Below, piece after piece: positions 41,379-50,207 of a DNA stretch of 64,000 nucleotides. Within the stretch, counting starts at the first letter, position 1. Each line of letters opens with the position of its first letter. This DNA is from Dactylosporangium vinaceum. Its GTDB lineage: Bacteria; Actinomycetota; Actinomycetes; Mycobacteriales; Micromonosporaceae. A model generated the notes under the pieces. The model did no database searches. It was not told where the DNA came from and worked only from the letters and a program-made list of their open reading frames with translations. The stretch is taken from NCBI RefSeq assembly GCF_019904175.1, contig NZ_CP061913.1, positions 8,556,001 through 8,620,000 on the forward strand. The letters run 5' to 3'. The position numbers and the translations under genes were made by a program.

Positions 41379-44300
41379 TCAAACCGTTTCCGGACGAGCA
41401 TCGAGACGCGCCATTTGTACCGGTACAGTGCCGAACTTCCGATGCACGAGCGTGCCGCGGCCCGGCGGCAGGGAGGCGGGCCGGACACCGAACATGGGCG
41501 CCTCGTCACGCGGCGCACTCATCACGACCGCCGGGAAGCTCAGCTCGCGCATCGCGCCGAGGAACGGGTCCATCAGCGCGCGGGAGGCGCCACCGGCCCG
41601 GCGGGCGACGTACGGGTAGAAGCCGATGTCGCGGGCCTGGGACAGAAACGGCAGCAGCGGCAGCAGCGGGTTGACCCCCGACGTGACGAGCTCGTAGTCG
41701 TCGATGAGCAGGTACACGTCCGGCCCCGTCCACCAGCTGCGGTTGCGCAGTTGCTGCGGGGTGACGTCGGCGCCGGGCAGCCGCCGGGTGAACCCGGTGA
41801 CCAGGCCGGCCACCACGTCCTCGGCCTGCGCCTGGTTCGCCGCGTAGCCGAGCAGCGACTCGCCGTCGAACTCGCCGAGCATGCCCCGGCGGTAGTCGAT
41901 CAGGACCACCTTCGCCTGCTTGGCCGGCCAGGTGTCGACGACCTGGCGGCCGACCACCCGCAGCGTCGACGTCTTGCCCGACTCCGCGTCGCCCAGCAGG
42001 ACCAGGCCCGGCTCGCGCCACTCGAACTCGACCGGGCGCAGCCGCCGCCCCTCGAGGCCGAGCACGATGCCCCGTTCCCGCGACTCCTTCGGCAGGTCGG
42101 CGAACTCCACGAGCGCCGGCAGCAGCCGGACCCGGGGCGCGGCCGGGCCGTCCCAGTAGTCGGTGACCGCCTGCACGAGGCCGCTGATCCCCGCCGAGAG
42201 GTCGTCGACCTGGCGCCGCCTGTCGATGCGCGGTACCGCCGCCAGGAACTGCATCCGATCGGCACTGACGCCCCGGCCCGGGCGGTCGCCCGGCACGGCC
42301 AGCTGCGCCTTGCGGTCGATCTCCGAGTCGAGCGCGTCGCCGAGCTTGAGCTCCAGCTTGGTGCCGATCAGGTCGCGCAGGCCGAAGCGCAGGTCGAGCC
42401 AGCGGTTCGCGGTCATCACCAGGTGCACGCCATAGGTGAGCGACCGGGCGGCCAGGCTGACCAGGGCCGTCTCCAGGTCCTCGTAGTCCTGCCGCAGCAC
42501 CGACCAGTTGTCCACGACGAGGAAGACGTCGCCGAACCGGTCGTCGCCGCCACCGCCGTCCTCGCGCAGCCGCCGGTAGTCGGCCATCGTGTCCACGCCC
42601 AGCTCGCGGAAGCGCCGCTCGCGGTCCTCGATGACCGAGGTGACCTCGGCGACGATCCGCCTGACGGTCTCGGCGTCCTGGCGGCCCGCGACCCCGCCGA
42701 CGTGCGGCAGACCGGCCAGCCCGAACAGGGTGCCGGAGAAGTCGAGCGCGTAGAACTGCACCTCGGCCGGGGTGTGCCGCAGCGCCAGGGCGCAGATCAG
42801 GGTGCGCAGCAGCGTCGACTTGCCCGAGCGCGGGCCGCCCACGATGCCGGCGTGGCCGCCGGCGCCGGCCAGGTCCACCCAGAGCGGGTCACGGCGCTGG
42901 TGGAACGGCCGGTCGACGATGGCCACCGGCACCTTCAGCGGCGCCGCGAGCGGGTCGGCGCCGAAGCCGCGGCCCGGGCGCACCCGCAGCTGGGGCAGCA
43001 GCATGTCGAGGGTGTCGGGGGTGTTCAGCGGCGGGAGCCAGACGCGGTGGGCCGGGGTGCCCTGGCCGGTCAGCTGGCCGACCATCGTCGAGAGCACGGT
43101 CGGGCCGCCGCTCTCGACCTCGGCCAGGTTGACGGTCTGCGCCGAGTCGTCCTGGTCCGGGGCCGGCCAGCCCGCACCCAGCTCGGCCGGGGCGGGCGGG
43201 GCCGCCTGGTACTCCGCCCGGAACGCCCGCACCTCGAGCCCGCCGCCCAGCAGCTGGTCACCGACCTGCTCCTGGGTGCCGTAGGGCCCGGAGACGTAGG
43301 CCGCCCGGAACCGGCGCAGGTTCGCGCTCTCGCCCCGCATGTAGCCGTGGCCGGGCGCGCTGGGCAGGCTGTACGCGTCAGGCACGCCGAGCACCGTGCG
43401 GCTCTCCTGCTCGGTGAAGGTGCGCAGGCATATGCGGTACGACAGGTTGGCTTCGAGGCCCCGCAGGCGGCCCTCGTCGAGCCGCTGCGACGCGAGCAGC
43501 AGGTGCAGCCCCAGCGAACGGCCGAGCCGTCCGATCTGGGCGAACAGGTCGGCGAAGTCCGGTTTCTGGGACAGCAGCTCGGAGAACTCGTCGACGACGA
43601 TGAACAGGCTCGGCAGCGGCGGCAGGTCGGCGCCGCGCTGGCGGGCCCGGTCGTAGTCGCGGATCGAGACCAGGTTGCCGGCCGCGCGCAGGATCTCCTG
43701 GCGCCGGTTCATCTCGCCGGACAGCGCCTCCTGCATGCGGTCGACCATCGTGAGGTCGTCCTGCAGGTTGGTGATGACCGCGGCGACGTGCGGCAGCCCG
43801 GACATCCCGGCGAACGTCGCGCCGCCCTTGAAGTCGACGAGCACCAGGTTGAGCTGGTCCGGCGGGTGCGTCGAGGCGAGCGCCAGCACGAGCGTGCGCA
43901 GCAGCTCCGACTTGCCCGAGCCGGTGGCCCCGATGACCAGGCCGTGCGGGCCCATGCCGTCGTACGCGGACTCCTTGATGTCCAGCTCGAGGACCCCGCC
44001 GTCGGCGGCGATGCCGAGCGGGGCGCGCAGCCTGTCGCGCAGCGGGCGCGGCGCCCACAGCGCGGTCAGGTCCAGGTGGCCCGGGTCGTCGACGCCGAGC
44101 AGGCCCGGCAGCGTCTGGTCGACCGTCGCCAGGTCCTCGGCCTGCGCGGTCGCCACGTCGAGGCGGAACTCGGCGATCTGCTCGGCCAGGGCCGCGGCCA
44201 CCGCCGGGTGCAGGCCGTCCGGGCGCCCGAGCGCGGTGAGCGTGGTGCCGACCCGGGTGTCGAGCCGCCCGTCGGCGACGACCAGCTCGACGCCGTGCCC

Positions 44301-45353
44301 GCGGACCAGCTCGGCGGTGCGCCCGTCGAGGTCGATGACCGTCGCCGCCTGCAGCCCGTCCGGGTTGAGCAGCAGCTCCTGGCCGGTGGTCAGGCCGCCG
44401 TCGAGGACGATGAGCAGGTGCGGCAGGTCCGGGTCGACGGCCGCGTGCCGGTTGAACCCGGCCCGGTTGGCCAGCTCGTCCTCGAGCCACTCCTCCAGGG
44501 CGGTCATCGACGGGCTGACCAGGCGGACCGGCCCCGCGTGGTCGACCTCGGTGCGGTGCTGGGCGTGCGGCAGCCACTTCACCCACGCCCAGCCGGACGC
44601 CTCCGGGTCGCCGGTGCAGACGGCCACCCGCAGGTCGCCGGGGGCGTGCCAGGTCACCGCCTGCGCGACGAGTGCCCGGGCCAGCGCGCGGGCCTCGTCC
44701 CGGTCGCCCGAGAGCGCGATCGCGGCGTAGCGCCGCAGCGACAGCTGCACCGGCAGCTCGGGAACGGCCGAGTGGCTCGCGATGAACCGCCGCAGCGCGA
44801 GGGCGCACAGCGGGTCGAGGTCCTCCACCGGCCCGGACTCGCCGGGGACGAGCCGGGTGGCGAGATACTGGGTGCCCACGCCGAGCCGCAGCCAGCCGTA
44901 GTCGGGGTCGGTCACCCGCCGCTCCCACAGCCGGGCACCGGCCGCGGCCGCCCACAGCTGCTCGGGCGGCGGGGCCACCCACGCCGCGGCCTCCCGCTGG
45001 GCGTCCACCGTGCGCCGCACCCGCTCGCGCATCCGGTCCAGGTAGCGCAGGTAGTCGCGGCGGTTGTTCTCGGCGTCGGCGCGCTGGGTGGCCCGGGCCC
45101 GCAGCAGCGAGCCGGCCACCATCGCCAGGGACGAGAACAGGAAGAACGAGCCGGCGACGTACGTGATCGGGTTGCCGGGGGCGGCGAAGAGGTACGCCAC
45201 CGAGCCGAGCCCGGACAGCGCGGGCAGCGCGGTCAGCCACACATTGCCGGTGTCCGCCTTGGTGAGCTCGGGCGGCGGCTGGAGCAGCACCTCACCCTCG
45301 GGCACGCTCGGCCGCGGAACCCGGGACGGGCGCCGGAACGCGGTCGTGGGCAA
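41379..45353 (-). CDS. eccC: Type VII secretion ATPase EccC (fused EccCa/EccCb)
   Basis: A 1324-residue FtsK/SpoIIIE-type motor. Two N-terminal helices (about 36-85) precede three ATPase domains with Walker A motifs GATGSGKSELL (about 474), GGPRSGKSTLL (about 838) and GDAESGKTSTL (about 1120). Walker B is canonical only in the first (FIVVDEFSEL); the others read FLVVDNWSVL and YLLIDDYELV, lacking the catalytic Glu, as in characterised EccC/EssC where domain 1 does the work and domains 2-3 bind substrate signals. The TTG start follows GGGGG-TGTCAAG. The single-chain form covers both subunits that are split in mycobacterial ESX-1. Confidence 0.96.
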   Translation of the reverse strand: MPTTAFRRPSRVPRPSVPEGEVLLQPPPELTKADTGNVWLTALPALSGLGSVAYLFAAPGNPITYVAGSFFLFSSLAMVAGSLLRARATQRADAENNRRDYLRYLDRMRERVRRTVDAQREAAAWVAPPPEQLWAAAAGARLWERRVTDPDYGWLRLGVGTQYLATRLVPGESGPVEDLDPLCALALRRFIASHSAVPELPVQLSLRRYAAIALSGDRDEARALARALVAQAVTWHAPGDLRVAVCTGDPEASGWAWVKWLPHAQHRTEVDHAGPVRLVSPSMTALEEWLEDELANRAGFNRHAAVDPDLPHLLIVLDGGLTTGQELLLNPDGLQAATVIDLDGRTAELVRGHGVELVVADGRLDTRVGTTLTALGRPDGLHPAVAAALAEQIAEFRLDVATAQAEDLATVDQTLPGLLGVDDPGHLDLTALWAPRPLRDRLRAPLGIAADGGVLELDIKESAYDGMGPHGLVIGATGSGKSELLRTLVLALASTHPPDQLNLVLVDFKGGATFAGMSGLPHVAAVITNLQDDLTMVDRMQEALSGEMNRRQEILRAAGNLVSIRDYDRARQRGADLPPLPSLFIVVDEFSELLSQKPDFADLFAQIGRLGRSLGLHLLLASQRLDEGRLRGLEANLSYRICLRTFTEQESRTVLGVPDAYSLPSAPGHGYMRGESANLRRFRAAYVSGPYGTQEQVGDQLLGGGLEVRAFRAEYQAAPPAPAELGAGWPAPDQDDSAQTVNLAEVESGGPTVLSTMVGQLTGQGTPAHRVWLPPLNTPDTLDMLLPQLRVRPGRGFGADPLAAPLKVPVAIVDRPFHQRRDPLWVDLAGAGGHAGIVGGPRSGKSTLLRTLICALALRHTPAEVQFYALDFSGTLFGLAGLPHVGGVAGRQDAETVRRIVAEVTSVIEDRERRFRELGVDTMADYRRLREDGGGGDDRFGDVFLVVDNWSVLRQDYEDLETALVSLAARSLTYGVHLVMTANRWLDLRFGLRDLIGTKLELKLGDALDSEIDRKAQLAVPGDRPGRGVSADRMQFLAAVPRIDRRRQVDDLSAGISGLVQAVTDYWDGPAAPRVRLLPALVEFADLPKESRERGIVLGLEGRRLRPVEFEWREPGLVLLGDAESGKTSTLRVVGRQVVDTWPAKQAKVVLIDYRRGMLGEFDGESLLGYAANQAQAEDVVAGLVTGFTRRLPGADVTPQQLRNRSWWTGPDVYLLIDDYELVTSGVNPLLPLLPFLSQARDIGFYPYVARRAGGASRALMDPFLGAMRELSFPAVVMSAPRDEAPMFGVRPASLPPGRGTLVHRKFGTVPVQMARLDARPETV

Positions 45354-45355
45354 CT

Positions 45356-45371
45356 TGACACCCCCGTGTCA
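45356..45371 (-). promoter_or_regulatory. Hairpin presenting the eccC ribosome-binding site
   Basis: TGACAC-CCCC-GTGTCA on the + strand; in eccC mRNA the loop is GGGG, the only Shine-Dalgarno-like sequence before the TTG start. It may be a translational control element or a DNA operator. Confidence 0.45.
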
Positions 45372-45479
45372 CGTACGGTGACCGTCGCTGCGGTCGGTGG
45401 CAGTCCTCGATCGACGAAGTTACCCTACGATCCGTTGTCACACAGTGTTCGAGCAGGCCGGATTGCCAACGGGGGAGCA

Positions 45480-46871
45480 ATGACTCGGAGTGTTGCCGTA
45501 CCACCGAAGGCCGATACCGGCCACGGCGGGGCATTCTGCCGCATCCGGCTGGCCGCGCCCGGCGTCCAGGTGGACCTGGCCGTGCCGTCCGCGGTGCCGC
45601 TGGCCCGCCTGCTGCCGATGCTGCTGCGCCAGGCCGGCCAGGCCGAGTCGGAGGCCGGCGGCTGGGTGCTGTCCACGGCCGACGCCGAGCGCCTCGACCC
45701 GCACACGACGCTGTCCGAGGCCGGCGTGCCCGAGGGCGGCCTGCTGATCCTGCACAGCGCGGCCGAGCGCACCGCGCCGCCGGTCTACGACGACGTGGTC
45801 GAGCTCATCGCCGAGGGCGGGGTCCGCCGCCCGTGGGCCACCCGCGAGCTGCGCCTGGCCTGCGCGGCGCTCGTCACTGTCGCAATGCTCGGCACGCTCG
45901 GCGCCCTGGCCGCCGCCGGCGGTGTCCTGCCCGGCGCCCTGGCCGGCGGGGTCGCCGCGCTGCTGCTGGCCATCGCGTGGGCGATGTCCCGGGCCGCCGA
46001 CGACCAGCCCGCCGCGACGCTGGCCGCCGCGCTGGCCGCGCCCGCCGCCGCGCTCTGCGCCGCCGAGCTCCTGGGCGGCGGCTGGGGCCGCGGGCACCTG
46101 CTCATCGCCGGCGCCGCCGTCCTGCTGGTGGCCGCGGTCGCACCGGCCGTGGCGGGCGGCGGCGACCACGTGTTCGCCGCCCTCGGCATCATCGGCCTCG
46201 CCGGCGCGCTCGGTGCCCTCATCGCGATCCTGGCCGAGGCCCGCCCCGCGGCCGCCGCGGCCGTCGTCGCCCCGCTCGCCCTGGCCGCCATCACGATGCT
46301 GCCGACCATCGCCCTGCGCTCGGCCCGCCTCCCCCGCCAGCCCCTCCCCCGCACCGCCGAGGACCTCAGCCAGGTCCCGGGCCGCCTCGACCTGGAGCGG
46401 GCGACGCGGCAGGTGGCCCGCGCCCGGCAGCTGCTGTCCGGCCTCCTCGCCGGCTGTCAGGCGGTCATCGCCGTGGGCGTGCTCGTCCTGGCGGCCGACC
46501 AGTCGCTCTGGTCGCGGCTGCTGGCGGGGGTACTCGCCCTGCTCGCACTGCTGCGCGGACGGCTGTTCCGCGAGCGTGAACAGGTGGCCGCCGCGGTCCT
46601 GTCGGTGACCCTCATGCTGCTGGCCGGCGCGGGCATCCTGGTGGTCCGGTTCACCGGCCACCCGGTGGTCCTGGTGGGCGTCCTGGCCCCGGCGCTGGCC
46701 GTGATCGCGCTGCTGGCCGCGGTCATCGGGGGCCTCACGGGGCGGCGGCGGGCGACCCCGCGGCTGGCCCGCGGCCTGGACGTGCTGGAGACGACCCTGA
46801 TGCTCGGCGTCGTGCCGCTGGCGCTGGCGGTCTGGGACGTGTACCGGACGCTGATGGACCTGCGGGCGTGA
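45480..46871 (+). CDS. eccD: Type VII secretion integral membrane protein EccD
   Basis: A 463-residue protein. A ubiquitin-like domain (about 17-100, CRIRLAAPGVQVDLAVPSAV and GGLLILHSA) is followed by about 11 membrane helices from residue 120 to the end, the YukD-EccD architecture. EccD dimers form the membrane channel region of ESX. GGGGGAG lies 2 bases upstream of the ATG; spacing is short but no better start exists. Divergent from eccC; its stop overlaps mycP by 4 bp. Confidence 0.94.
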   Translation: MTRSVAVPPKADTGHGGAFCRIRLAAPGVQVDLAVPSAVPLARLLPMLLRQAGQAESEAGGWVLSTADAERLDPHTTLSEAGVPEGGLLILHSAAERTAPPVYDDVVELIAEGGVRRPWATRELRLACAALVTVAMLGTLGALAAAGGVLPGALAGGVAALLLAIAWAMSRAADDQPAATLAAALAAPAAALCAAELLGGGWGRGHLLIAGAAVLLVAAVAPAVAGGGDHVFAALGIIGLAGALGALIAILAEARPAAAAAVVAPLALAAITMLPTIALRSARLPRQPLPRTAEDLSQVPGRLDLERATRQVARARQLLSGLLAGCQAVIAVGVLVLAADQSLWSRLLAGVLALLALLRGRLFREREQVAAAVLSVTLMLLAGAGILVVRFTGHPVVLVGVLAPALAVIALLAAVIGGLTGRRRATPRLARGLDVLETTLMLGVVPLALAVWDVYRTLMDLRA

Positions 46872-48133
46872 AGCTCCTCATCGGCCTGCTGACGGCCGCC
46901 CTGGCCGCCCCGGTCCTCAACCCGGCACCGGCGCTGGCCCCGGTGCCCTGCCGCAACCCACCGGCCCCGGGCCAGCCGCTGCCCGCCGGTGCGCCCCGCG
47001 ACCCGATGATCGCCCGCCTGGGCCTGGAGCGCGCCTGGGAACTCTCGACCGGCGCCGGCGTCACCGTCGCGGTCGTGGACTCGGGCGTCGACGGCGACCA
47101 GCCGAAGCTGCGCGGCGCGCTCGCGGCCGGCTACGACTACCTCGGCTCCCAGACCCCGCCGGGCTGGCAGCGCATCGCCGGTGGCCTGGGCGACTGCGGT
47201 GACAACGGAGCGTCACACGGCACCGCGGTGGCTGCCCTCATCGCCGCCCGCCCGAGCGACGACGACCGGGTCATCGGCGTGGCCCCGGCCGCCACCATCG
47301 CTCCCGTCCGCTTCGTGGACGGCATCGACAACGCCGCCCCCGAAATGCTCGCCAACGCCATCCGCACCGGCGCCGACATGGGCCAGGTCCTCAACCTCTC
47401 CTTCGCCGTCCCGGTGGACCGCCAGCCGATCCGCGACGCCGTCCAGTACGCGTTGAGCCGCAACGTGGTGGTCGTGGCCGCCGCCGGCAACGAGTCCTCG
47501 AACGGCACCGAGAAGTTCTACCCCGCGGCCTACCCGGGCGTGCTCGCCGTGGCCGCGCTGAAGCAGGACGGCACTCCCCTGGCCCAGTCCAACCGGGGCG
47601 ACTGGGTGGGTATAGCCGCTCCCGGTGAGGCCCTGACCGCCCCGGTCTCCGGCGGCGGCTACGCGGGCGTGAGCGGCACGAGCTTCGCCACCGCCCTGGT
47701 CTCCGGCACCGCCGCCCTGGTCCGCTCCCGCTACCCGGCCATGCCGGCGGCCGAGGTGGTCAACCGCCTGACCTCGACAGCCGTCCCCCTGGGCGCCACC
47801 CACGACGACCGGGTCGGCGCCGGCATCATCGACCCCTTCGCCGCCCTGACCGCTCTGGGCCCGCCGGCCCCCGGACCTCGGCCCTCCGGCAGCGCCGCGG
47901 CCCCGCCCGCCGCCGCCGGCAAGGTCCGCGTCCTGCCCCGGCCGGACGCGGGCGGCGGCGTAGGCGAGCGCTGGGGCGCGCTGCTGGGCATCGTGGGCAT
48001 CCTGGTGCTGGCCGCCGTGCTGGCGTACCTGGGCCGCCTGTCCTGGCGGGCCGCCCGCAACCGCCGCACGGCCCCGGCCCGGCAGGCACCCGCCGACGAC
48101 CCGCTGGACCCGCCCGACATCAGCCTCGCCTGA
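46868..48133 (+). CDS. mycP: Mycosin (type VII secretion subtilisin-like protease)
   Basis: A 421-residue S8 protease. Signal peptide (1-24), catalytic Asp71 (VAVVDSGVD), His117 (ASHGTAV), oxyanion Asn208 (AAGNES) and Ser272 (SGTSFAT), a Pro-rich linker and a C-terminal helix (about 374-392) that anchors it to the membrane. Mycosins cap the periplasmic face of the ESX complex and are required for its stability. The GTG start overlaps the eccD stop (GTGA). The gap 48134-48363 (230 bp) after it contains no gene I can support. Confidence 0.95.
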   Translation: MKLLIGLLTAALAAPVLNPAPALAPVPCRNPPAPGQPLPAGAPRDPMIARLGLERAWELSTGAGVTVAVVDSGVDGDQPKLRGALAAGYDYLGSQTPPGWQRIAGGLGDCGDNGASHGTAVAALIAARPSDDDRVIGVAPAATIAPVRFVDGIDNAAPEMLANAIRTGADMGQVLNLSFAVPVDRQPIRDAVQYALSRNVVVVAAAGNESSNGTEKFYPAAYPGVLAVAALKQDGTPLAQSNRGDWVGIAAPGEALTAPVSGGGYAGVSGTSFATALVSGTAALVRSRYPAMPAAEVVNRLTSTAVPLGATHDDRVGAGIIDPFAALTALGPPAPGPRPSGSAAAPPAAAGKVRVLPRPDAGGGVGERWGALLGIVGILVLAAVLAYLGRLSWRAARNRRTAPARQAPADDPLDPPDISLA

Positions 48134-48363
48134 CCACGGGCCCGCGGCACCCGACCCGGCCGAGCACGGCCGCGGCCCGCACGGCGGCGTGGCTCCCCGG
48201 CCGCCTGCCGGCTGGGGAACCGCGCGTCGTGCGGGTGCTCAGTCCGTGGATGCCGGGACCCGAACTCTCTCGGGACCAGGTCGCCCGAGCCCCGGCCGCG
48301 CCAAGCGTTGCAGGCGGGCGTTGCGGAAACGTTGTGAATTTGTTGGAGCCGATGGCCGGTGGG

Positions 48364-48906
48364 TCAGGCGGGGATGTCCGGGCGGGGCAGGACGGCCATG
48401 TCGCGCAGCGCCAGGACGAAGCTCGCGACCTGCAGGACCAGCTCGCCCGCGCAGGTCGAGCGGCCCGACAGGATCGACGTGTCGCCGATGGTCTTCACGA
48501 GCTCGACGTGGTGTTCGACAACGCTGCCCGGGTAGACCGGGACGCCGACGCGCAGGTCGTTGATGGCGCCCGCGAGCTCGACCTTGCCCGCCAGGACGTC
48601 CGGGTTCGGGGTGTCCCAGGCGGCCAGGATGACCGCGGCCTGGGCCCAGGACTCGATCAGGAGCGAGACCGGGTACGCGTAGGCGTTCTCGTCAGCCGAC
48701 GGCGACATCGAGGCGTAGGCCGGTTCGTTGCCGGTCACCGCCTTCACCGCCGTCAGCGTGCGGCCGGGGTCGACCGAGGTGACGCGGTCGACCAGGAGGA
48801 TCGAGCGGCGGTGCGGGATGGTCCGTTTGATCGAGGCCTGGCCGAAGAGGTCCATGATTCCCGTGATGTCAGCGAGCTCGGCAACTGCGGGGATGCTTGT
48901 GGTCAT
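48364..48906 (-). CDS. Hotdog-fold 3-hydroxyacyl-ACP dehydratase-like protein, catalytic His missing
   Basis: A 180-residue FabA/FabZ-like protein. IPHRRSILLVDRVTSVDPGR matches the FabZ start H-R-x-P-F-L-L-V-D-R. In FabZ the central helix segment G-H-F-P-x-x-P-V-M-P-G precedes L-x-E-A-x-A-Q. Here only the second part is kept (LLIESWAQAAV), and the histidine loop is replaced by SADENAYAYP. It therefore probably serves as the regulatory half of a heterodimer with the next protein, with which it overlaps by 4 bp. It acts on acyl-ACP in a fatty-acid-like or polyene pathway (inference). Confidence 0.75.
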   Translation of the reverse strand: MTTSIPAVAELADITGIMDLFGQASIKRTIPHRRSILLVDRVTSVDPGRTLTAVKAVTGNEPAYASMSPSADENAYAYPVSLLIESWAQAAVILAAWDTPNPDVLAGKVELAGAINDLRVGVPVYPGSVVEHHVELVKTIGDTSILSGRSTCAGELVLQVASFVLALRDMAVLPRPDIPA

Positions 48907-49319
48907 GCGAGGACTCCCGTCGCGTGGCGGAGGCGGATCTCGGCCACCGGGCCGGCGGACGTGGAGACGCTCGTCGTGCTGCGCAGGCCGTCCTCGGACG
49001 GGGTCAGGACGAGGTCGAGCTGCAGGTGGTCGCCCGGATACACCGGCTGCAGGAAGCGGGCGCGCTCGACGGCGACCAGGCGGGCCTGCTCGTCACCCAG
49101 CCAGCGGCGCACGGCCTGGTCGGCGAACTCCAGGACGAACGCGCCGGGGAGCACCGGGAAGCCCGGGTAGTGGCCGGTGAAGACGGGATCGTTGGGGTCG
49201 GCGATCACCTCCGCGCGCGCCGTGAGACCGCTCTCGTCCACCGGTGTGATCAGGCGCGGCGCCATCCTCGTGGGTACGGCGCGCCTGGTCACCGGCGGCA
49301 CTGGACGTTCTTCGATCAT
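48903..49319 (-). CDS. Hotdog-fold dehydratase (FabZ-like) with intact active-site motif
   Basis: A 138-residue hotdog protein starting MIEERPVPP, with AAGGGG upstream. FTGHYPGFPVLPGAFVLEFA is the FabZ active-site segment (G-H-x-P-x-x-P-V-x-P-G then Glu). The later ARFLQPVYPGDHLQLDL strand matches FabZ K-F-R-x-x-V-x-P-G-D. It would dehydrate 3-hydroxyacyl-ACP. It is first in a two-gene operon with the His-less paralogue, a layout reminiscent of mycobacterial HadAB/HadBC pairs. The pathway is not indicated by other genes nearby. Confidence 0.82.
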   Translation of the reverse strand: MIEERPVPPVTRRAVPTRMAPRLITPVDESGLTARAEVIADPNDPVFTGHYPGFPVLPGAFVLEFADQAVRRWLGDEQARLVAVERARFLQPVYPGDHLQLDLVLTPSEDGLRSTTSVSTSAGPVAEIRLRHATGVLA

Positions 49320-49394
49320 GCTGGGAATCCCCTTCGAAACGGGTGCGGGCATGAACTGAAGCGCGTGAATATAGAGCGGCGATAGAGAAACTGG

Positions 49395-49400
49395 TTATAC
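49395..49400 (+). promoter_or_regulatory. -10-like TTATAC placing the transcript start at the ATG
   Basis: TTATAC ends 7 bases before the ATG at 49408. With usual spacing, transcription would start at or next to the A of the ATG, suggesting a leaderless mRNA. The GGAG between them is too close to act as a ribosome site. Confidence 0.4.
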
Positions 49401-49407
49401 GTGGAGT

Positions 49408-50196
49408 ATGCACAAGAATCGATATCAGCGTGGCCTGGCCGGGTTCTCGATCGGCCTCGTGGCCCTCGCCAACAGCTGTGGCGACGTCGGCGCGACGAAC
49501 CGGCGCAGCCTCGACGACGTCGAGAAGGTCGCCGTCACGGCGATCAAGCTGGACGTCAGCAGCGGCAACGTGACGGTCCGGTCCGGGAAGGCCGGCGAGG
49601 TCAGCATCCACCGGACCCTGAAGTACGGCAAGACCGAGCCCAGCACCGCCAAGACCTACGACGTCGACGGCGGCGTCCTCACGCTGCACAGCGGGTGCGG
49701 TACCAACTGCGAGGTCTCCTACGACATCGAGGCTCCGCCCGGCGCCGCGGTCACCGGCCAGGGCGGCTCCGGCGACGTCAGCCTCACCGAGGTCGGCAAG
49801 GTCGACGTGAGCATCGGCTCGGGCAACATCACCGTGACCCGGGCCGGCGGGACGGTCCGCGCCGTCACCACGTCCGGCGACATCAAGGTCGAGGACGTCA
49901 AGTCGGCGCTCGACCTCAAGGCCGGCTCCGGCAACGTCTCCGGCAGCAAGCTCGGCGGCGGCGCGATCCTCGCGCAGAGCGGCTCCGGCGACATCCGCCT
50001 CACCCTGGCCACCGCCGGCTCGGTGAAGGCCAACGCCGGCAGCGGCGACGTCGAGCTGCGGGTGCCGGACGGCAAGTACAAGGTCATCACCCACTCCAAC
50101 CCGGACGACACCAAGGTCGACGTCACCAACGACCCGAACGCCAAGGCGGTGCTCGAGGTCACCACCAACGGCGGCGACGTCCACATCGGACACTGA
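49408..50196 (+). CDS. DUF4097-type beta-repeat exported protein
   Basis: A 262-residue protein. A basic N-terminus and hydrophobic stretch GLAGFSIGLVALANSCGD form a signal peptide; ANSC may be a weak lipobox. The rest is a beta-solenoid of about 18-residue turns, each with an S-G-(D/N)-(V/I) corner (SSGNVTV, GSGDVSL, GSGNITV, TSGDIKV, GSGNVSG, GSGDIRL, GSGDVEL, NGGDVHI), typical of DUF4097/DUF4098. Such proteins often sit near membrane-stress regulators, but none is adjacent. Function unknown. Confidence 0.85.
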   Translation: MHKNRYQRGLAGFSIGLVALANSCGDVGATNRRSLDDVEKVAVTAIKLDVSSGNVTVRSGKAGEVSIHRTLKYGKTEPSTAKTYDVDGGVLTLHSGCGTNCEVSYDIEAPPGAAVTGQGGSGDVSLTEVGKVDVSIGSGNITVTRAGGTVRAVTTSGDIKVEDVKSALDLKAGSGNVSGSKLGGGAILAQSGSGDIRLTLATAGSVKANAGSGDVELRVPDGKYKVITHSNPDDTKVDVTNDPNAKAVLEVTTNGGDVHIGH

Positions 50197-50207
50197 CGCG
50201 GCCATGC

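Noticed and set aside
41415..45479. Very long + strand open frame running through eccC into eccD
   Set aside because: The part before 45480 is the antisense shadow of eccC; only the section from the ATG at 45480 matches a family (EccD).
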